Origin: Emticicia aquatica
Lineage (GTDB): Bacteria > Bacteroidota > Bacteroidia > Cytophagales > Spirosomataceae
Length of the DNA stretch: 64,000 bases
Reading direction: 5' to 3'
Assembly: GCF_923079645.1 (NCBI RefSeq)
Contig: NZ_CAKLPY010000004.1
Coordinates: 124,001-188,000, forward strand
In this document: one piece after another, positions 27,231-36,600 of the stretch
Layout of the letters: each line of letters begins with the position of its first letter
Position numbering within the stretch: position 1 is the stretch's first letter
The notes under the pieces: model-generated
Database searches by the model: none
What the model saw: only the letters and a program-made list of their open reading frames with translations
Told to the model about the DNA's origin: nothing
Program-made: the position numbers and the translations under genes

Positions 27231-27584
27231 ATGAAAGCTAATACTAACATAAAAAGCCTTAATACCGAAATGCTGTGGTTTAATCACCGTAAAAAAAGTG
27301 TATTTCTTGAAGAAGTCGTTTATCTCAAAAGTTTTGAGAATTATACCCGATTTTATTTGAAGAGCGGGCAAAACTTTCTTACTTCTTTCACCATGAAAAA
27401 GTATGAACAACAACTTACAAATAAAGGAGGTTTTACTAGAATTCATCGTGGAACGCTACTAAACCTAAAATATTTACTGGGTTTTGAAAAAACCAATGAT
27501 GGACATCAAGCTTGCCTTTCGACAGGAGAAAAAATTGGCATTTCAAGACGAAAAATGAAAAAATTTGAGTTGTTATCGGAATAA
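27231..27584 (+). CDS. Stand-alone LytTR DNA-binding protein
   Basis: 117 residues that are almost entirely a LytTR domain: VYLKSFENYTRFYLKSG, a SFTMKKYEQQL helix, FTRIHRGTLLNLKYLLGF (the conserved F-x-R-x-H-R/K-x-x-x-x-N core) and ISRRKMKKFE. No receiver domain is present. It begins 17 bp after the propeller gene, so it is probably an operon-encoded regulator, perhaps of its own operon. The recognition site is not identified. Confidence 0.88.
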   Translation: MKANTNIKSLNTEMLWFNHRKKSVFLEEVVYLKSFENYTRFYLKSGQNFLTSFTMKKYEQQLTNKGGFTRIHRGTLLNLKYLLGFEKTNDGHQACLSTGEKIGISRRKMKKFELLSE

Positions 27585-27627
27585 AAAATCCCTATTTTAG
27601 CGGTTTAAAATCTTAATTTTAAACAAC

Positions 27628-28632
27628 ATGCTCAACGTCGCTATTATCGGTTTTGGACTTTCAGGAAGATATTTACAAGCTCCTTTTTTTCTTGCTAATC
27701 CCAATTTCAACCTTAAAACCATTGTTTCTGCCTCACAAAATCCGCAAGAAATTTATCCGAGTGTTCAAGTCGCTCGTAGCATTGATGAGATTTTGGCCAA
27801 TGATGAAATTGATTTGGTTAGTATTGCTTCGCCAAATGGCACGCACTACGATTTCGCTCGTCGCTGTCTTTTAGCAGGAAAACATGTTTTGGTCGAAAAA
27901 CCTTTTACTTCAACCGTTGCCGAAGCCGAAGAAGTTATTCAACTCGCAAAAACACAAGGAAAAGTACTTTCTGTTTTCCAAAATCGTAGATTTGATAGCG
28001 ATTTTATGACCGTCAAAAAAGTAGTCGAAAACAAACTTTTAGGTGATTTACTAAGTTTTGAAATTCATTTTGACCGACATAAACCGATTTTAAATCCCAA
28101 AAAATGGAAAGAAGAAACTGGCCCAGGAAGTGGTATTATTTATGATTTAGGCTCTCACATCATTGACCAAACACTCGTTCTTTTCGGTAGTCCAAAAGCG
28201 GTTGCTGGCGAAACATTTATCCAAAGAGAAGGTTCAACTATTGATGATGCGTTTAATATTCGTCTGGATTATGGCAAACTAAAAGTTGTCTTGAAATCTA
28301 GTCTTTTAGTACGTGAAGAAGGCCCAAGATATATTTTACACGGCACAAAAGGGTCATTTGTGAAATATGGCTTGGATGTTCAAGAAGACCACTTAAAAGC
28401 TGGCTTAATGCCACGAATGACAGGATTTGGAATAGAATCAGTCGAAAAATGGGGCATTTTGAATACTGAGATTAATGGTCAACATTTCAGAGGTCACCTC
28501 GAAACTGAAGTTGGTAACTGGGATTTATTATTCCAAAATCTATTTGAAGCAATTACCGAAGGAAAAGAATTATTGGTAAAACCTGAACAAATTGTTGAAC
28601 AAATAAAGATTATTGAAGAAGTAAAGAAATGA
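27628..28632 (+). CDS. Gfo/Idh/MocA-family oxidoreductase (YdgJ-like)
   Basis: A 334-residue NAD(P)-dependent oxidoreductase of sugar or cyclitol metabolism. The Rossmann start NVAIIGFGLSGRYLQAPFF, the LVSIASPNGTHYDFARRCLLAG segment and the catalytic EKPFTSTVAEAEE (EKP motif) are clear. The C-terminal alpha/beta domain has GSGIIYDLGSHIIDQTLVLFG with the catalytic Asp-x3-His. No signal peptide, so cytoplasmic. Substrate unknown. It is the first of two Gfo/Idh/MocA genes in the window; the other (48429) has a Tat signal and is not close. Confidence 0.9.
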   Translation: MLNVAIIGFGLSGRYLQAPFFLANPNFNLKTIVSASQNPQEIYPSVQVARSIDEILANDEIDLVSIASPNGTHYDFARRCLLAGKHVLVEKPFTSTVAEAEEVIQLAKTQGKVLSVFQNRRFDSDFMTVKKVVENKLLGDLLSFEIHFDRHKPILNPKKWKEETGPGSGIIYDLGSHIIDQTLVLFGSPKAVAGETFIQREGSTIDDAFNIRLDYGKLKVVLKSSLLVREEGPRYILHGTKGSFVKYGLDVQEDHLKAGLMPRMTGFGIESVEKWGILNTEINGQHFRGHLETEVGNWDLLFQNLFEAITEGKELLVKPEQIVEQIKIIEEVKK

Positions 28633-28648
28633 TTTTTTAAAACATTTC

Positions 28649-28739
28649 GCTCAATTATTTATATTTATTCTGTGGTTCATCAATATTTTACAAGGAATCA
28701 TCAAGCCCTGTAACCACTCATTCAAAAAAATAATTGAGC
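28649..28739. repeat. Nested inverted-repeat element after the oxidoreductase gene
   Basis: An outer stem GCTCAATTATTT / AAATAATTGAGC (28649-28660, 28728-28739), a middle GTGGTT / AACCAC and an inner TTACAaGG / CCcTGTAA with one mismatch are nested over 91 bp. It could fold as one long hairpin. No T tract follows. The outer stem core GCTCAATTA also appears in the hairpin at 49720-49774. The -33 box of the next promoter lies within its right arm. Confidence 0.5.
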
Positions 28740-28764
28740 AGATGAAACTAATTATCTATTTTTG
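28734..28764 (+). promoter_or_regulatory. Bacteroidota-type promoter of the Ppx/GppA-like gene
   Basis: TTG (28734-28736), a 20-nt spacer and TATTTTTG (28757-28764) match TTG-N20-TAnnTTTG exactly. The start codon is 42 bp further on. Confidence 0.6.
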
Positions 28765-28805
28765 CTTCAACAGTATCATAATTTACCAAATAAACCTTTA
28801 AAAAA

Positions 28806-29852
28806 ATGACAAAATTAACCCCCTTTGCGAGATTTCTCATCATGCTTGCCATTCTCGGAGCAATCTTTTTTGGTGGAAAGTATGTCCTTGAAAATACATC
28901 TTGGGGCAAAGATATGCTCAGTAAAAGTGCTACAAAAGTCGATTCTGATACAAAAGCACCCGAAAATGGCCCCGCAAATGATGTTGCTTCCAATGAAAGT
29001 TCGAGTTCTTCATCATCTTCCGACACTGAGGCGACTGCCATTGGTAATTCTTCGTTCAGTTACGTTGCTCCTGAGCCAATCAATGGCAAATTAAAAGGTG
29101 TTGTAGAATTAGGAGCAAGTGGTTTTAATTCGTTCATTGTTAGAATTGATAAAAGCAAAAACTGGAAACTAGAAAAAGCTGATTTTGGCAATAGCTTAGT
29201 TACAGAAAATATGGCAACTGACGAAGATATTCGTGCTGGATTAAAGCAATATATCGGTAAAATGCTTGATTTTGGGGTAAGTGGAAAAGATATTCACTTC
29301 GTAGTAAGTTCGGGTGCTGTAAAAGCCGAAGTAACTCAAAAAATCATCAAAAATTTGAAAGCACTCAATTATTTTGTCAACACAGTTTCGGCAGAGCAAG
29401 AAGGAGCTTTAGCATTGAAATGTGTACTTCCGAAAGATTTTGAAGATGAGGCTTTCGTAGCGGATATTGGTTCAGGAAATACCAAAATTTCTTGGTTAAA
29501 TGGTGGCGGAGTTTCGGCAGTTGAAACTTATGGAGCAAAATATTTCCAAAATGGTGATGATGATGGAAAAGTTTATGATGAAGTAAAAGCAAAATGTAGC
29601 GGAATTCCGAGTATGAAACGCAAAACTTGCTTCATAATCGGTGGAGCTCCTTTTTCGATGGCAAAACAAGTGCGTGAAGGCAAAGAGCGTTATACAATCT
29701 TGAAAGCCCCAAAAGATTATAAAATGGATGATGCTAAAGGAAAAGCAGGAGTAAATATTTATAAAGCAATTAAAGATGCAACGGGCTGCGAACAATTTGT
29801 TTTCGACTGGGACGCAAACTTTACAATTGGTTTTTTATTGAATTTGCCTTAA
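28806..29852 (+). CDS. Membrane-anchored Ppx/GppA-like (actin-fold) protein
   Basis: 348 residues: one N-terminal membrane segment (about 8-27), a Ser/Asp/Glu-rich linker (about 40-80, including eight consecutive Ser), then a domain that reads like an ASKHA/Ppx-GppA fold. GVVELGASGFNSFIVRI resembles the phosphate-1 loop (IDIGSNSFRLxI in Ppx), EQEGALAL the Ppx E-Q-E-A-xL region, FVADIGSGNTKISWL the phosphate-2 loop (DIGGGSTEL), and CFIIGGAPFSMAKQV the adenosine loop. By topology the domain would be outside the cytoplasm if the segment is a signal anchor. Enzymatic activity is uncertain. No family name can be given with confidence; a strong terminator follows. Confidence 0.6.
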   Translation: MTKLTPFARFLIMLAILGAIFFGGKYVLENTSWGKDMLSKSATKVDSDTKAPENGPANDVASNESSSSSSSSDTEATAIGNSSFSYVAPEPINGKLKGVVELGASGFNSFIVRIDKSKNWKLEKADFGNSLVTENMATDEDIRAGLKQYIGKMLDFGVSGKDIHFVVSSGAVKAEVTQKIIKNLKALNYFVNTVSAEQEGALALKCVLPKDFEDEAFVADIGSGNTKISWLNGGGVSAVETYGAKYFQNGDDDGKVYDEVKAKCSGIPSMKRKTCFIIGGAPFSMAKQVREGKERYTILKAPKDYKMDDAKGKAGVNIYKAIKDATGCEQFVFDWDANFTIGFLLNLP

Positions 29853-29879
29853 AAACTAGCAATCAGTAAGACATATTTT

Positions 29880-29917
29880 AAAGCCTTTCAGAATTTCAAG
29901 TTTTGAAAGGCTTTTTT
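29880..29917 (+). terminator. Rho-independent terminator after the Ppx/GppA-like gene
   Basis: AAAGCCTTTCA (29880-29890) pairs with TGAAAGGCTTT (29904-29914), followed by a T tract. It lies 28 bp past the stop. Confidence 0.85.
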
Positions 29918-30007
29918 ATTTTTACTTTTTTTCAAAAAAACACAAATTACCCGCAAGTTTTCTTTAGATTAAGCATCTAATTATTTGTAAACCAAAAACT
30001 TTGTTGT

Positions 30008-30583
30008 TTGGACGAAAAACAGCTTATCACCGACCTACAAAATGGCTCTGAAAACGCCTTTCGTTGCCTTGTTGAATTATTTCAAAACAAGGTTTACAAT
30101 ACGGTTTTGTCAATTGTGCAACATTCGGAAGAAGCTGAAGATATTTCGCAGGAAGTATTTATTGAAGTTTACGAATCAGTAAAAAAATTTAGAGGCGATT
30201 CAAAATTATCTACATGGATTTACCGAATTTCAACTACCAAAGCACTTGAAGCTCATCGAAAAAGAAAGGCTTCAAAACGCTTTGCGTTTTTGACAAGTTT
30301 ATTTGGTGAAAATGATGAAATTATTCATCATCCCACCACATTTGAGCATCCTGGCATTTTATTAGAAAACAAAGAACGAGCAAAATTATTATTCAAACAT
30401 ATTGACCAATTGCCTGATAATCAAAAGATTGCCTTTACGCTTTGTAACATAGAAGGTTTAAGTTACCAAGAAATTACCGAAATCATGCAGCTTTCACTTT
30501 CATCGGTAGAATCATTGCTTTTTCGGGCAAAAACAAATTTAAGAAAATCATTGAAAGACTTTTACATGAATCAAGATTTATAA
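30008..30583 (+). CDS. ECF-type RNA polymerase sigma factor
   Basis: 191 residues. Sigma region 2 (about 10-80) has FQNKVYNTVLSIVQHSEEAEDISQEVFIEVYE and LSTWIYRISTTKALEAHRKRK. Region 4 (about 130-185) has LPDNQKIAFTLCNIEGLSYQEIAE-like sequence with SLSSVESLLFRAKTNLRK as the recognition helix. The start is a TTG at 30008; no in-frame ATG fits the conserved N-terminus. It opens a run of closely spaced genes (spacers of 4 and 4 bp) with a small membrane protein and a Spy/CpxP-like protein, the common layout for a sigma factor with its envelope-stress or metal-sensing partners. Confidence 0.93.
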   Translation: MDEKQLITDLQNGSENAFRCLVELFQNKVYNTVLSIVQHSEEAEDISQEVFIEVYESVKKFRGDSKLSTWIYRISTTKALEAHRKRKASKRFAFLTSLFGENDEIIHHPTTFEHPGILLENKERAKLLFKHIDQLPDNQKIAFTLCNIEGLSYQEITEIMQLSLSSVESLLFRAKTNLRKSLKDFYMNQDL

Positions 30584-30587
30584 AAAC

Positions 30588-30893
30588 ATGGAAAATTCGG
30601 ATAAAATAACACAAGAAATCAATCAAACGCTGGCTTCAATTGAGAGCATCGAACGAGCTAGCCCTCGAGCATTTTTTTATACTCGACTTGAGGCAAAAAT
30701 GCAAGAAAAATATAATCCTTTGCCCAAAATTATGCTACGTCCAGCATTTATTTGGTCATTTTTGGCATTAATTGTCGTGCTAAATATCAGTGTTATCGTG
30801 CGTTATTCTCAAAAAACAAAGATTTCAAATGAGCAAAATGCCCGTTCATTTGCCAAAGAATATGGACTTGATGGTTTTGAAATAAATTTATAA
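30588..30893 (+). CDS. Small membrane protein, possible anti-sigma factor
   Basis: 101 residues: a cytoplasmic N-terminal part (about 1-52, with IERASPRAFFYTRLEAKMQEK), one membrane segment (about 53-71, FIWSFLALIVVLNISVIV) and a short outer tail. Size, topology and position directly after the ECF sigma gene suggest an anti-sigma factor. No zinc-binding ASD motif (HxxxCxxC) is present, so this rests on context only. Confidence 0.65.
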   Translation: MENSDKITQEINQTLASIESIERASPRAFFYTRLEAKMQEKYNPLPKIMLRPAFIWSFLALIVVLNISVIVRYSQKTKISNEQNARSFAKEYGLDGFEINL

Positions 30894-30897
30894 AGCA

Positions 30898-31422
30898 ATG
30901 AAAGAGAACAATAAATACCGATTCATTTGGGCAGCAATTGGTTTACTTTTGGTACTCAATATTGGTTTACTGGCTTGGATTATGTTTTTTTCTGCCAATG
31001 GTTTTTTCCCTCCGAAAAGACTTTTTTTGGAAAATGAATTAAAATTTGACCAAAAACAATCCGATGCGTATAGAATACTGCGTCAGCAACACGCTGCTCA
31101 AGTTAGAGCATTGAGAGAAACCGTAAAATCAATGAAAACTGAGTTTTACGAAGAGCTTTCTCAAGAAAATATCTCAGATTCAACAATTAAGTCCAAGGCT
31201 ATAAATATTGAAACTAAAATGGCCGAAGTAGATTTGATTACTTTTAAACATTTTCAGCAAGTTCGGCGAATGTGTACGCCTCAACAACAAAAGCGTTTTG
31301 ACGAATTAATCATGGATTTAATTCGTACAATTGACCGCCCTAGTGGTGGCCCACCGCCAAGAAATGCCAGACCTCCATTCGATGGTCCTCGACCTAGCAA
31401 TATGCCACCACCTAACGAATGA
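30898..31422 (+). CDS. Spy/CpxP-like periplasmic protein (heavy-metal sensor type)
   Basis: 174 residues: a membrane anchor (about 8-31) followed by an all-helical domain with LKFDQKQSDAYRILRQQHAAQVRALRE in sequence order and FKHFQQVRRMCTPQQQKRFDELI, the pattern of the Spy/CpxP/ZraP superfamily (LTxxQ-like repeats). The C-terminal tail is Pro/Arg-rich (PSGGPPPRNARPPFDGPRP). Related proteins act as periplasmic chaperones or metal sensors in envelope stress. It starts 4 bp after the small membrane protein and is likely part of the sigma-factor module. Confidence 0.8.
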   Translation: MKENNKYRFIWAAIGLLLVLNIGLLAWIMFFSANGFFPPKRLFLENELKFDQKQSDAYRILRQQHAAQVRALRETVKSMKTEFYEELSQENISDSTIKSKAINIETKMAEVDLITFKHFQQVRRMCTPQQQKRFDELIMDLIRTIDRPSGGPPPRNARPPFDGPRPSNMPPPNE

Positions 31423-31570
31423 TAAAAATAATTTTATTGCAACCGCAAGTTTTTTTCTAAGATTACATCTAACCCCTTATTAACTGAAAACCAAGAGATA
31501 TTCTATGAATTGATTTTTACAAGTAAAACTTTTTCACCTTTTCAATGAACACTTTTAAATATCAATTCTT

Positions 31571-32350
31571 ATGAAAAAATTAGGCAAAACTACAAGTGTT
31601 GTCGCCCTTTTGCTAACAATAGTTTTTATAGCTTGTACTAAAAACGAAACAACACCAGCCGACGATTCGACAATAACTAATACCTCAAATGTATCCACAT
31701 CTCTCGAAATTTTCAAGAAAATTTATGGGGCATCCGAGGTTTATATTGAGGGCAATTACGCTATTATTAAAACAAACGGCTTGCCTGACCACAAAACACC
31801 TTATTACAAAGATACGCAGTGGGCAGGTACGCAATATGAGGCTTATAACGGTACAAACAATAAATTTGCCTTGAATCCAAATCGAATTTCTTCACAAAGT
31901 TTGGTTTTCAAAATTCCAATTAACCCAGTAAAAGCTAGTAAATCAAGTGCTACTCCACTCGGTCCAATTGGTGTTTCGTTGAATGGCGTGCCTTTTTTTA
32001 ATCAATATGCCGCCATGAACGCTCCTTTAACCAATGAAGTAAATGGTTTCGATCAATATAATGGACATCCGCAGCAGCAAGGGCAATATCACTACCATAT
32101 TGAACCAACTTACCTAACCACTAAAAAAGGCAAAGATGCCCTACTTGGCTTTTTGCTAGATGGATTTCCTGTCTATGGCCCGCTTGAAAAAGGTAAGTCC
32201 GTGACGAATAGCGATTTAGATGGCTATCATGGACATTCGCATGCAACTACTGAATATCCCGACGGTATTTATCACTATCACATTACAGACGCAGACCCTT
32301 ATATCAATGGAAATGGCTTCTATGGCACGACTGGTACTGTTTCTAAGTAG
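31571..32350 (+). CDS. YHYH-domain lipoprotein
   Basis: 259 residues with a lipoprotein signal (VVALLLTIVFIAC). The YHYH domain is evident: GPIGVSLNGVPFFNQYAA, GQYHYHIEPTYL, LLGFLLDGFPVYGP, and DGIYHYHITDADPYINGN, rich in His-Tyr pairs that could bind metal. The biochemical role of YHYH proteins is not established. It overlaps the MORN gene by about 29 bp and heads a set that ends in a SCO-type copper chaperone, which suggests a link with metal handling. Confidence 0.85.
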   Translation: MKKLGKTTSVVALLLTIVFIACTKNETTPADDSTITNTSNVSTSLEIFKKIYGASEVYIEGNYAIIKTNGLPDHKTPYYKDTQWAGTQYEAYNGTNNKFALNPNRISSQSLVFKIPINPVKASKSSATPLGPIGVSLNGVPFFNQYAAMNAPLTNEVNGFDQYNGHPQQQGQYHYHIEPTYLTTKKGKDALLGFLLDGFPVYGPLEKGKSVTNSDLDGYHGHSHATTEYPDGIYHYHITDADPYINGNGFYGTTGTVSK

Positions 32351-32903
32351 TATTTTATGGTTTTTTGCTACTTATCAGCCAAAAAACACCCAAATTCCTG
32401 CTAGAAAAGTATTAGAAAATGATGCAAATTTCTCGCACAATCAAGGTATTTTACTTTTCCAAAATCAGCCTTTTTCTGGTTTCCAATATGCTACTTTTTC
32501 CAATGGAAGCACCGCTAAAATAGCTTCTTTTTTGAATGGTAAAGCTGAAGGATGGTCCAAAGTTTGGTACGAAAATAAAACTTTATCAGAAGAACGTTAT
32601 TTTGAAAAAGGCAAAAAAGAAGGCGTTCATAAAGCTTGGTGGCCAAATGGAAAGCCTAGATTTTTATATTATTTCAAAAATGACGAACACGATGGCTTAC
32701 AGCAAGATTGGTTTCCGAACGGAAAACTTGCCGAAGTTTTTAATTATAAAAACGGTCACGAAGAAGGGTATCAACAAATGTGGTTTGATGACGGTTCTTT
32801 AAAAGCTAATTATATAATAAAAAATGGTCGAAGATTCGGACTTCCTGGAGTAAAAAACTGCGTTTCAGTTGTTGAAAATAACACCTTTCGAGCAAAAAAA
32901 TGA
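32322..32903 (+). CDS. MORN-repeat / YwqK-like exported protein
   Basis: 193 residues from the ATG at 32322; upstream in-frame ATGs exist but would add residues that only mirror the YHYH coding sequence in another frame. The N-terminus MARLVLFLSSILWFFA is a signal-like hydrophobic stretch without a lipobox. MORN_2/YwqK repeats follow (LNGKAEGWSKVWY, GKKEGVHKAWWPNGKPRF, GLQQDWFPNGKLAE, GHEEGYQQMWFDDGSL). It is clearly paralogous to the lipoprotein at 8942-9490, down to the FSGF/FSGY start, the WWPNGK block and the C-terminal VKNC motif. It overlaps SCO by 4 bp (ATGA). Confidence 0.8.
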   Translation: MARLVLFLSSILWFFATYQPKNTQIPARKVLENDANFSHNQGILLFQNQPFSGFQYATFSNGSTAKIASFLNGKAEGWSKVWYENKTLSEERYFEKGKKEGVHKAWWPNGKPRFLYYFKNDEHDGLQQDWFPNGKLAEVFNYKNGHEEGYQQMWFDDGSLKANYIIKNGRRFGLPGVKNCVSVVENNTFRAKK

Positions 32904-33562
32904 TTAAATCCAATTCAAAAAAAATATTTTTCAGCTTTATCTTATTCGGTTTTTTAATACTTTTTGAAGCATGTAAAACTGAAAAAAAAGAAGATTTACC
33001 TTACTATAATTCAGCTGACTTTACGCCAAATTGGTACGAAAAGGAGCAACTAGACACTTTGAAATTACATAAAATTGCTCCTTTCAAATTGATTGACCAA
33101 GACGGCATCGAAATTTCAAACGAAACAGTAAAAGGTAAAATTTATGTGGCAAATTTCTTTTTTACGATTTGTCCGAGTATTTGTCCAACCATGACTCAAC
33201 ATTTGGCTATGGTTCAAAAAGCATACAAGAATGACGCCGAAATTATGCTTCTTTCTCATTCAGTAATGCCTGCAACAGATAGCGTGGCTCAATTAAAAAA
33301 GTACGCCAATCATTGGAAAATTGATTCTCAAAAATGGCATTTGCTCACAGGAAATAAAGAGCAGATTTATAAGTTGGCTCGTCAAGCATATTTTGCCGAA
33401 AAAGAGATTGGTTTACAAAAAGAAAAAAATGAATTTCTTCATACTGAAAATGCTTTCTTGATTGACAAACAAGGCTACATTCGCGGGGTTTATAACGCTA
33501 CATTACCGCTTGATGTCGAAAACTTGGTAAAAGACATTGAGGTCTTAAAATCTTTTCAGTAA
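32900..33562 (+). CDS. SCO1/SenC-family copper chaperone, lipoprotein
   Basis: 220 residues with a lipoprotein signal (lipobox cysteine C25 in FEAC) and a thioredoxin-like domain with the SCO copper site: C91-P-S-I-C95 and H181 (FLHTENAFLID). SCO proteins deliver copper to the CuA site of cytochrome oxidase or maintain thiols in the periplasm. No cytochrome oxidase genes are nearby, so here it may serve the YHYH/MORN module instead. Translationally coupled to the MORN gene. Confidence 0.93.
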   Translation: MIKSNSKKIFFSFILFGFLILFEACKTEKKEDLPYYNSADFTPNWYEKEQLDTLKLHKIAPFKLIDQDGIEISNETVKGKIYVANFFFTICPSICPTMTQHLAMVQKAYKNDAEIMLLSHSVMPATDSVAQLKKYANHWKIDSQKWHLLTGNKEQIYKLARQAYFAEKEIGLQKEKNEFLHTENAFLIDKQGYIRGVYNATLPLDVENLVKDIEVLKSFQ

Positions 33563-33568
33563 AAATCA

Positions 33569-33576
33569 TAACTTTG
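33569..33576 (+). promoter_or_regulatory. -7 element (TAACTTTG) before the tricorn-like protease
   Basis: TAACTTTG matches TAnnTTTG exactly and lies 49 bp before the start codon. No clear -33 TTG was found at the usual distance. Confidence 0.35.
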
Positions 33577-33624
33577 TTAGTTATAAATAAAGCCTTTTTG
33601 AGCTTATCAACAAACTAACAATGT

Positions 33625-36600
33625 ATGAAAAAAATAGTTTTAATTGGAGCAATTATCTTGTGTTCAAGCTTTTTTTTGCAAGCACAAAATACACTTTTAC
33701 TACGACAACCCGCCATTAACCAAAACGGCTCGGTGGTTGCATTTTCTTTTCAAGGCGATATTTGGACAGTACCCAGTTCGGGTGGAAAAGCGGTCCGTTT
33801 GACCATTCATGAAGCCTATGAAAGTAATCCAATATTTAGTCCTGATGGTTCTCAAATTGCATTCTCAGGAGCAAGATTCGGTAATAACGATATTTTTGTG
33901 ATGTCAACCGAAGGCGGAATGCCTAAACGATTGACTTTTCATTCGGGAGCGGATAATATTGCAAGTTGGACACAAACCGATAAGATTTTGTTTTCTACTA
34001 ACAGAGAATTTAAGCAAATCGAACGTCCAAGCGAAGTTTATTCGATAAGTCCAAATGGTGGTACTGAATCAAGGTTTTTAGATGCAGTAGGCCACGACCC
34101 AATTCTTTCTCCAAATGGGCGTTTCTTAGCTTTCGTTCGGGGCGATATTAATCCAGTTGCTCGCCAAGATTACAAAGGAAGCTCCGACCGTGATTTATGG
34201 ATTTATGACACAAAAAATAAAACGTACCAACAACTTCCGAGTTTTGAAACCAATGATATTTTACCACAATGGGGTGGAAATAATATGCTTTATTTTTTAA
34301 GCAGTATTGAGGGAGCATATAATATTTATCGGTTAAAAATTGATGAAAATGGAAAATCTACTGAGAAACCAGAAAAATTAACCAATTTCAAAGATGAGTC
34401 AATTCGAGCATTCAATGTTTCGGCAGATGGTTCTTCAATTGTTTTCGAGAAAGATATGAATCTTTATACGCTGAAAACTTCAGGTGGTTCTGCTCAAAAA
34501 TTGACCATTCAAATCAATGCTGATGACCGCCTTGATGCAACCGAACAAAAAACATTAACTACAGGTGCAAACGAATATGCAGTTTCGCCAAATGGCAAAT
34601 TTTTAGCTTACTCTATTCGTGGTGAAATATTCATAAAAGAAGCTGATAAAGAAAAATATCGAAGCATTAATGTATCGGAGCATCCATTTAGAGATGTTGA
34701 GCCAACTTGGTTGAACGATTCAACGCTACTTTTTAGTAGCGACCGAGCTAATGGGAATTTTGATATTTTTATGGTTCGTTCGGCCGACACTACGCAACGG
34801 AATATTTTCAAAACTCTAAAACATGAACTTTTACAAATTACAAACACTGCGGGTGATGAAACAGATTTGACGGTTTCATCTGACGGTAAAAAAATTGCTT
34901 ATGTGCGTGGTCGTGGAACTTTTGTAGTAGCTGACATCGGTGCTGATGGAAAATTATCGAACGAAAAAATATTAAGCGATACTTGGACGTCTCCTAGCGG
35001 TATTGCATGGAGCCCTGATAATAAATGGTTAGCTTATGCTATTAGCGATTTATATTTTAATCAGGAAGTTTTCATTCAAGCAGCCGATAATTCTAGCAAA
35101 GCTGTCAATGTAACCATGCACCCACGCACTGATAGTCGCCCATTTTGGAGTGCTGATGGTTCAAAATTAGGCTTTATTTCTGGTCGAAATGCAAGTCGAA
35201 GTAATGATGTTTGGTTTGTTTGGCTAAAAAAAGAAGATTGGGAAAAAGAAACCCAAGATTGGCAAGAAAGAGAAGTACCCGCAACCGATAACGCTCCTGC
35301 AAAAGGTGATAAAAAAACAAGCAAACCAATAAAAATTGATTTTGATAAAATACATGAACGAATTGTACAAGTAACCAATTTCCCTGGCGATGAAAGTGAC
35401 CTCGTTATTTCAAAAGATGGCGAAACCTTTTATTATACAACTACAAGCAGCAACGCTAAAGGAAGAGATTTGTATAGTATAAAATGGGATGGAAAAGATT
35501 TGAAAGAAATCACCAAAGGCGGCACAAATTTAAGTAGTGTCCAAATGGATAAAGATGGTAAATATTTATATTATGCCAAACAAGGCTCTTTAGGTCGAAT
35601 TGACTTAAAAACCAGTAATTCTGAAAACTTACCATTCATTTCTAAAATAAAAATTGATTATAATGGCGAGCGAACACAAGTTTTTGAAGAAGCATGGCGT
35701 ACAATTCGTGATGGTTTTTATGACCCAAAATTTCATGGAAATGATTGGGTAAAACTACACGACAAATACAAAGAACGCTGCATCAATGCAAGTACGAGCA
35801 ATGATTTTAGAGACATGTTTAACCTCCTTTTGGGTGAACTCAACTCTAGCCACATGGGTTTAACCGTTACTGAGCGTGCTGATACCCAGAAAGAAGCAAC
35901 GGGTTTATTAGGGGCAGAGTTAATACCTACGAATAGTGGCGTAAAAGTTAATCATATTGTGCCTGAAACTCCTGCCGATAAAGAAAAAAGTAAACTCAAC
36001 GAAGGTGATATTATTACAGCTGTAAACGGTGAAAGTGTCAATGACACCGAAAATTTTTATCAATTACTTAATGGTTTGGTCAACGAAAAAGTTTTATTAA
36101 CTGTAAAAAGTACTGATGGAAAAATCAGAGAAACTGCCATTCGCCTAACTGCAAGTATTGCTACAAATTTGTATGATGAATGGGTTGAAAATCGTAAAAA
36201 ATTAGTTGAAAAATATTCAAATGGACGTTTGGGTTATATCCATATTAAAGGAATGGATTTCCCAAGTTTTGAAGTGGTTGAAAGAGAATTTACTGCTGCA
36301 GGATATGGAAAAGAAGGCTTAATTATTGACGTTCGTTACAACGGCGGCGGCTCAACGACCGACTATTTAATGACAATTTTGAACTATAAACAACACGCTT
36401 ACACTATTCCGAGAGGAGCTAGCAACGATTTAGAAAAGGATAAATTGAAGTTTAAAGAATATTATCCAATTGGCGAGCGATTAGTTTATGCTGCTTGGAC
36501 AAAACCATCTATTGCACTTTGTAACGAAGGCAGTTATTCCAATGCCGAAATTTTCTCGCATGCTTACAAAACTTTAGGAATTGGCAAATTAGTGGGCGTT

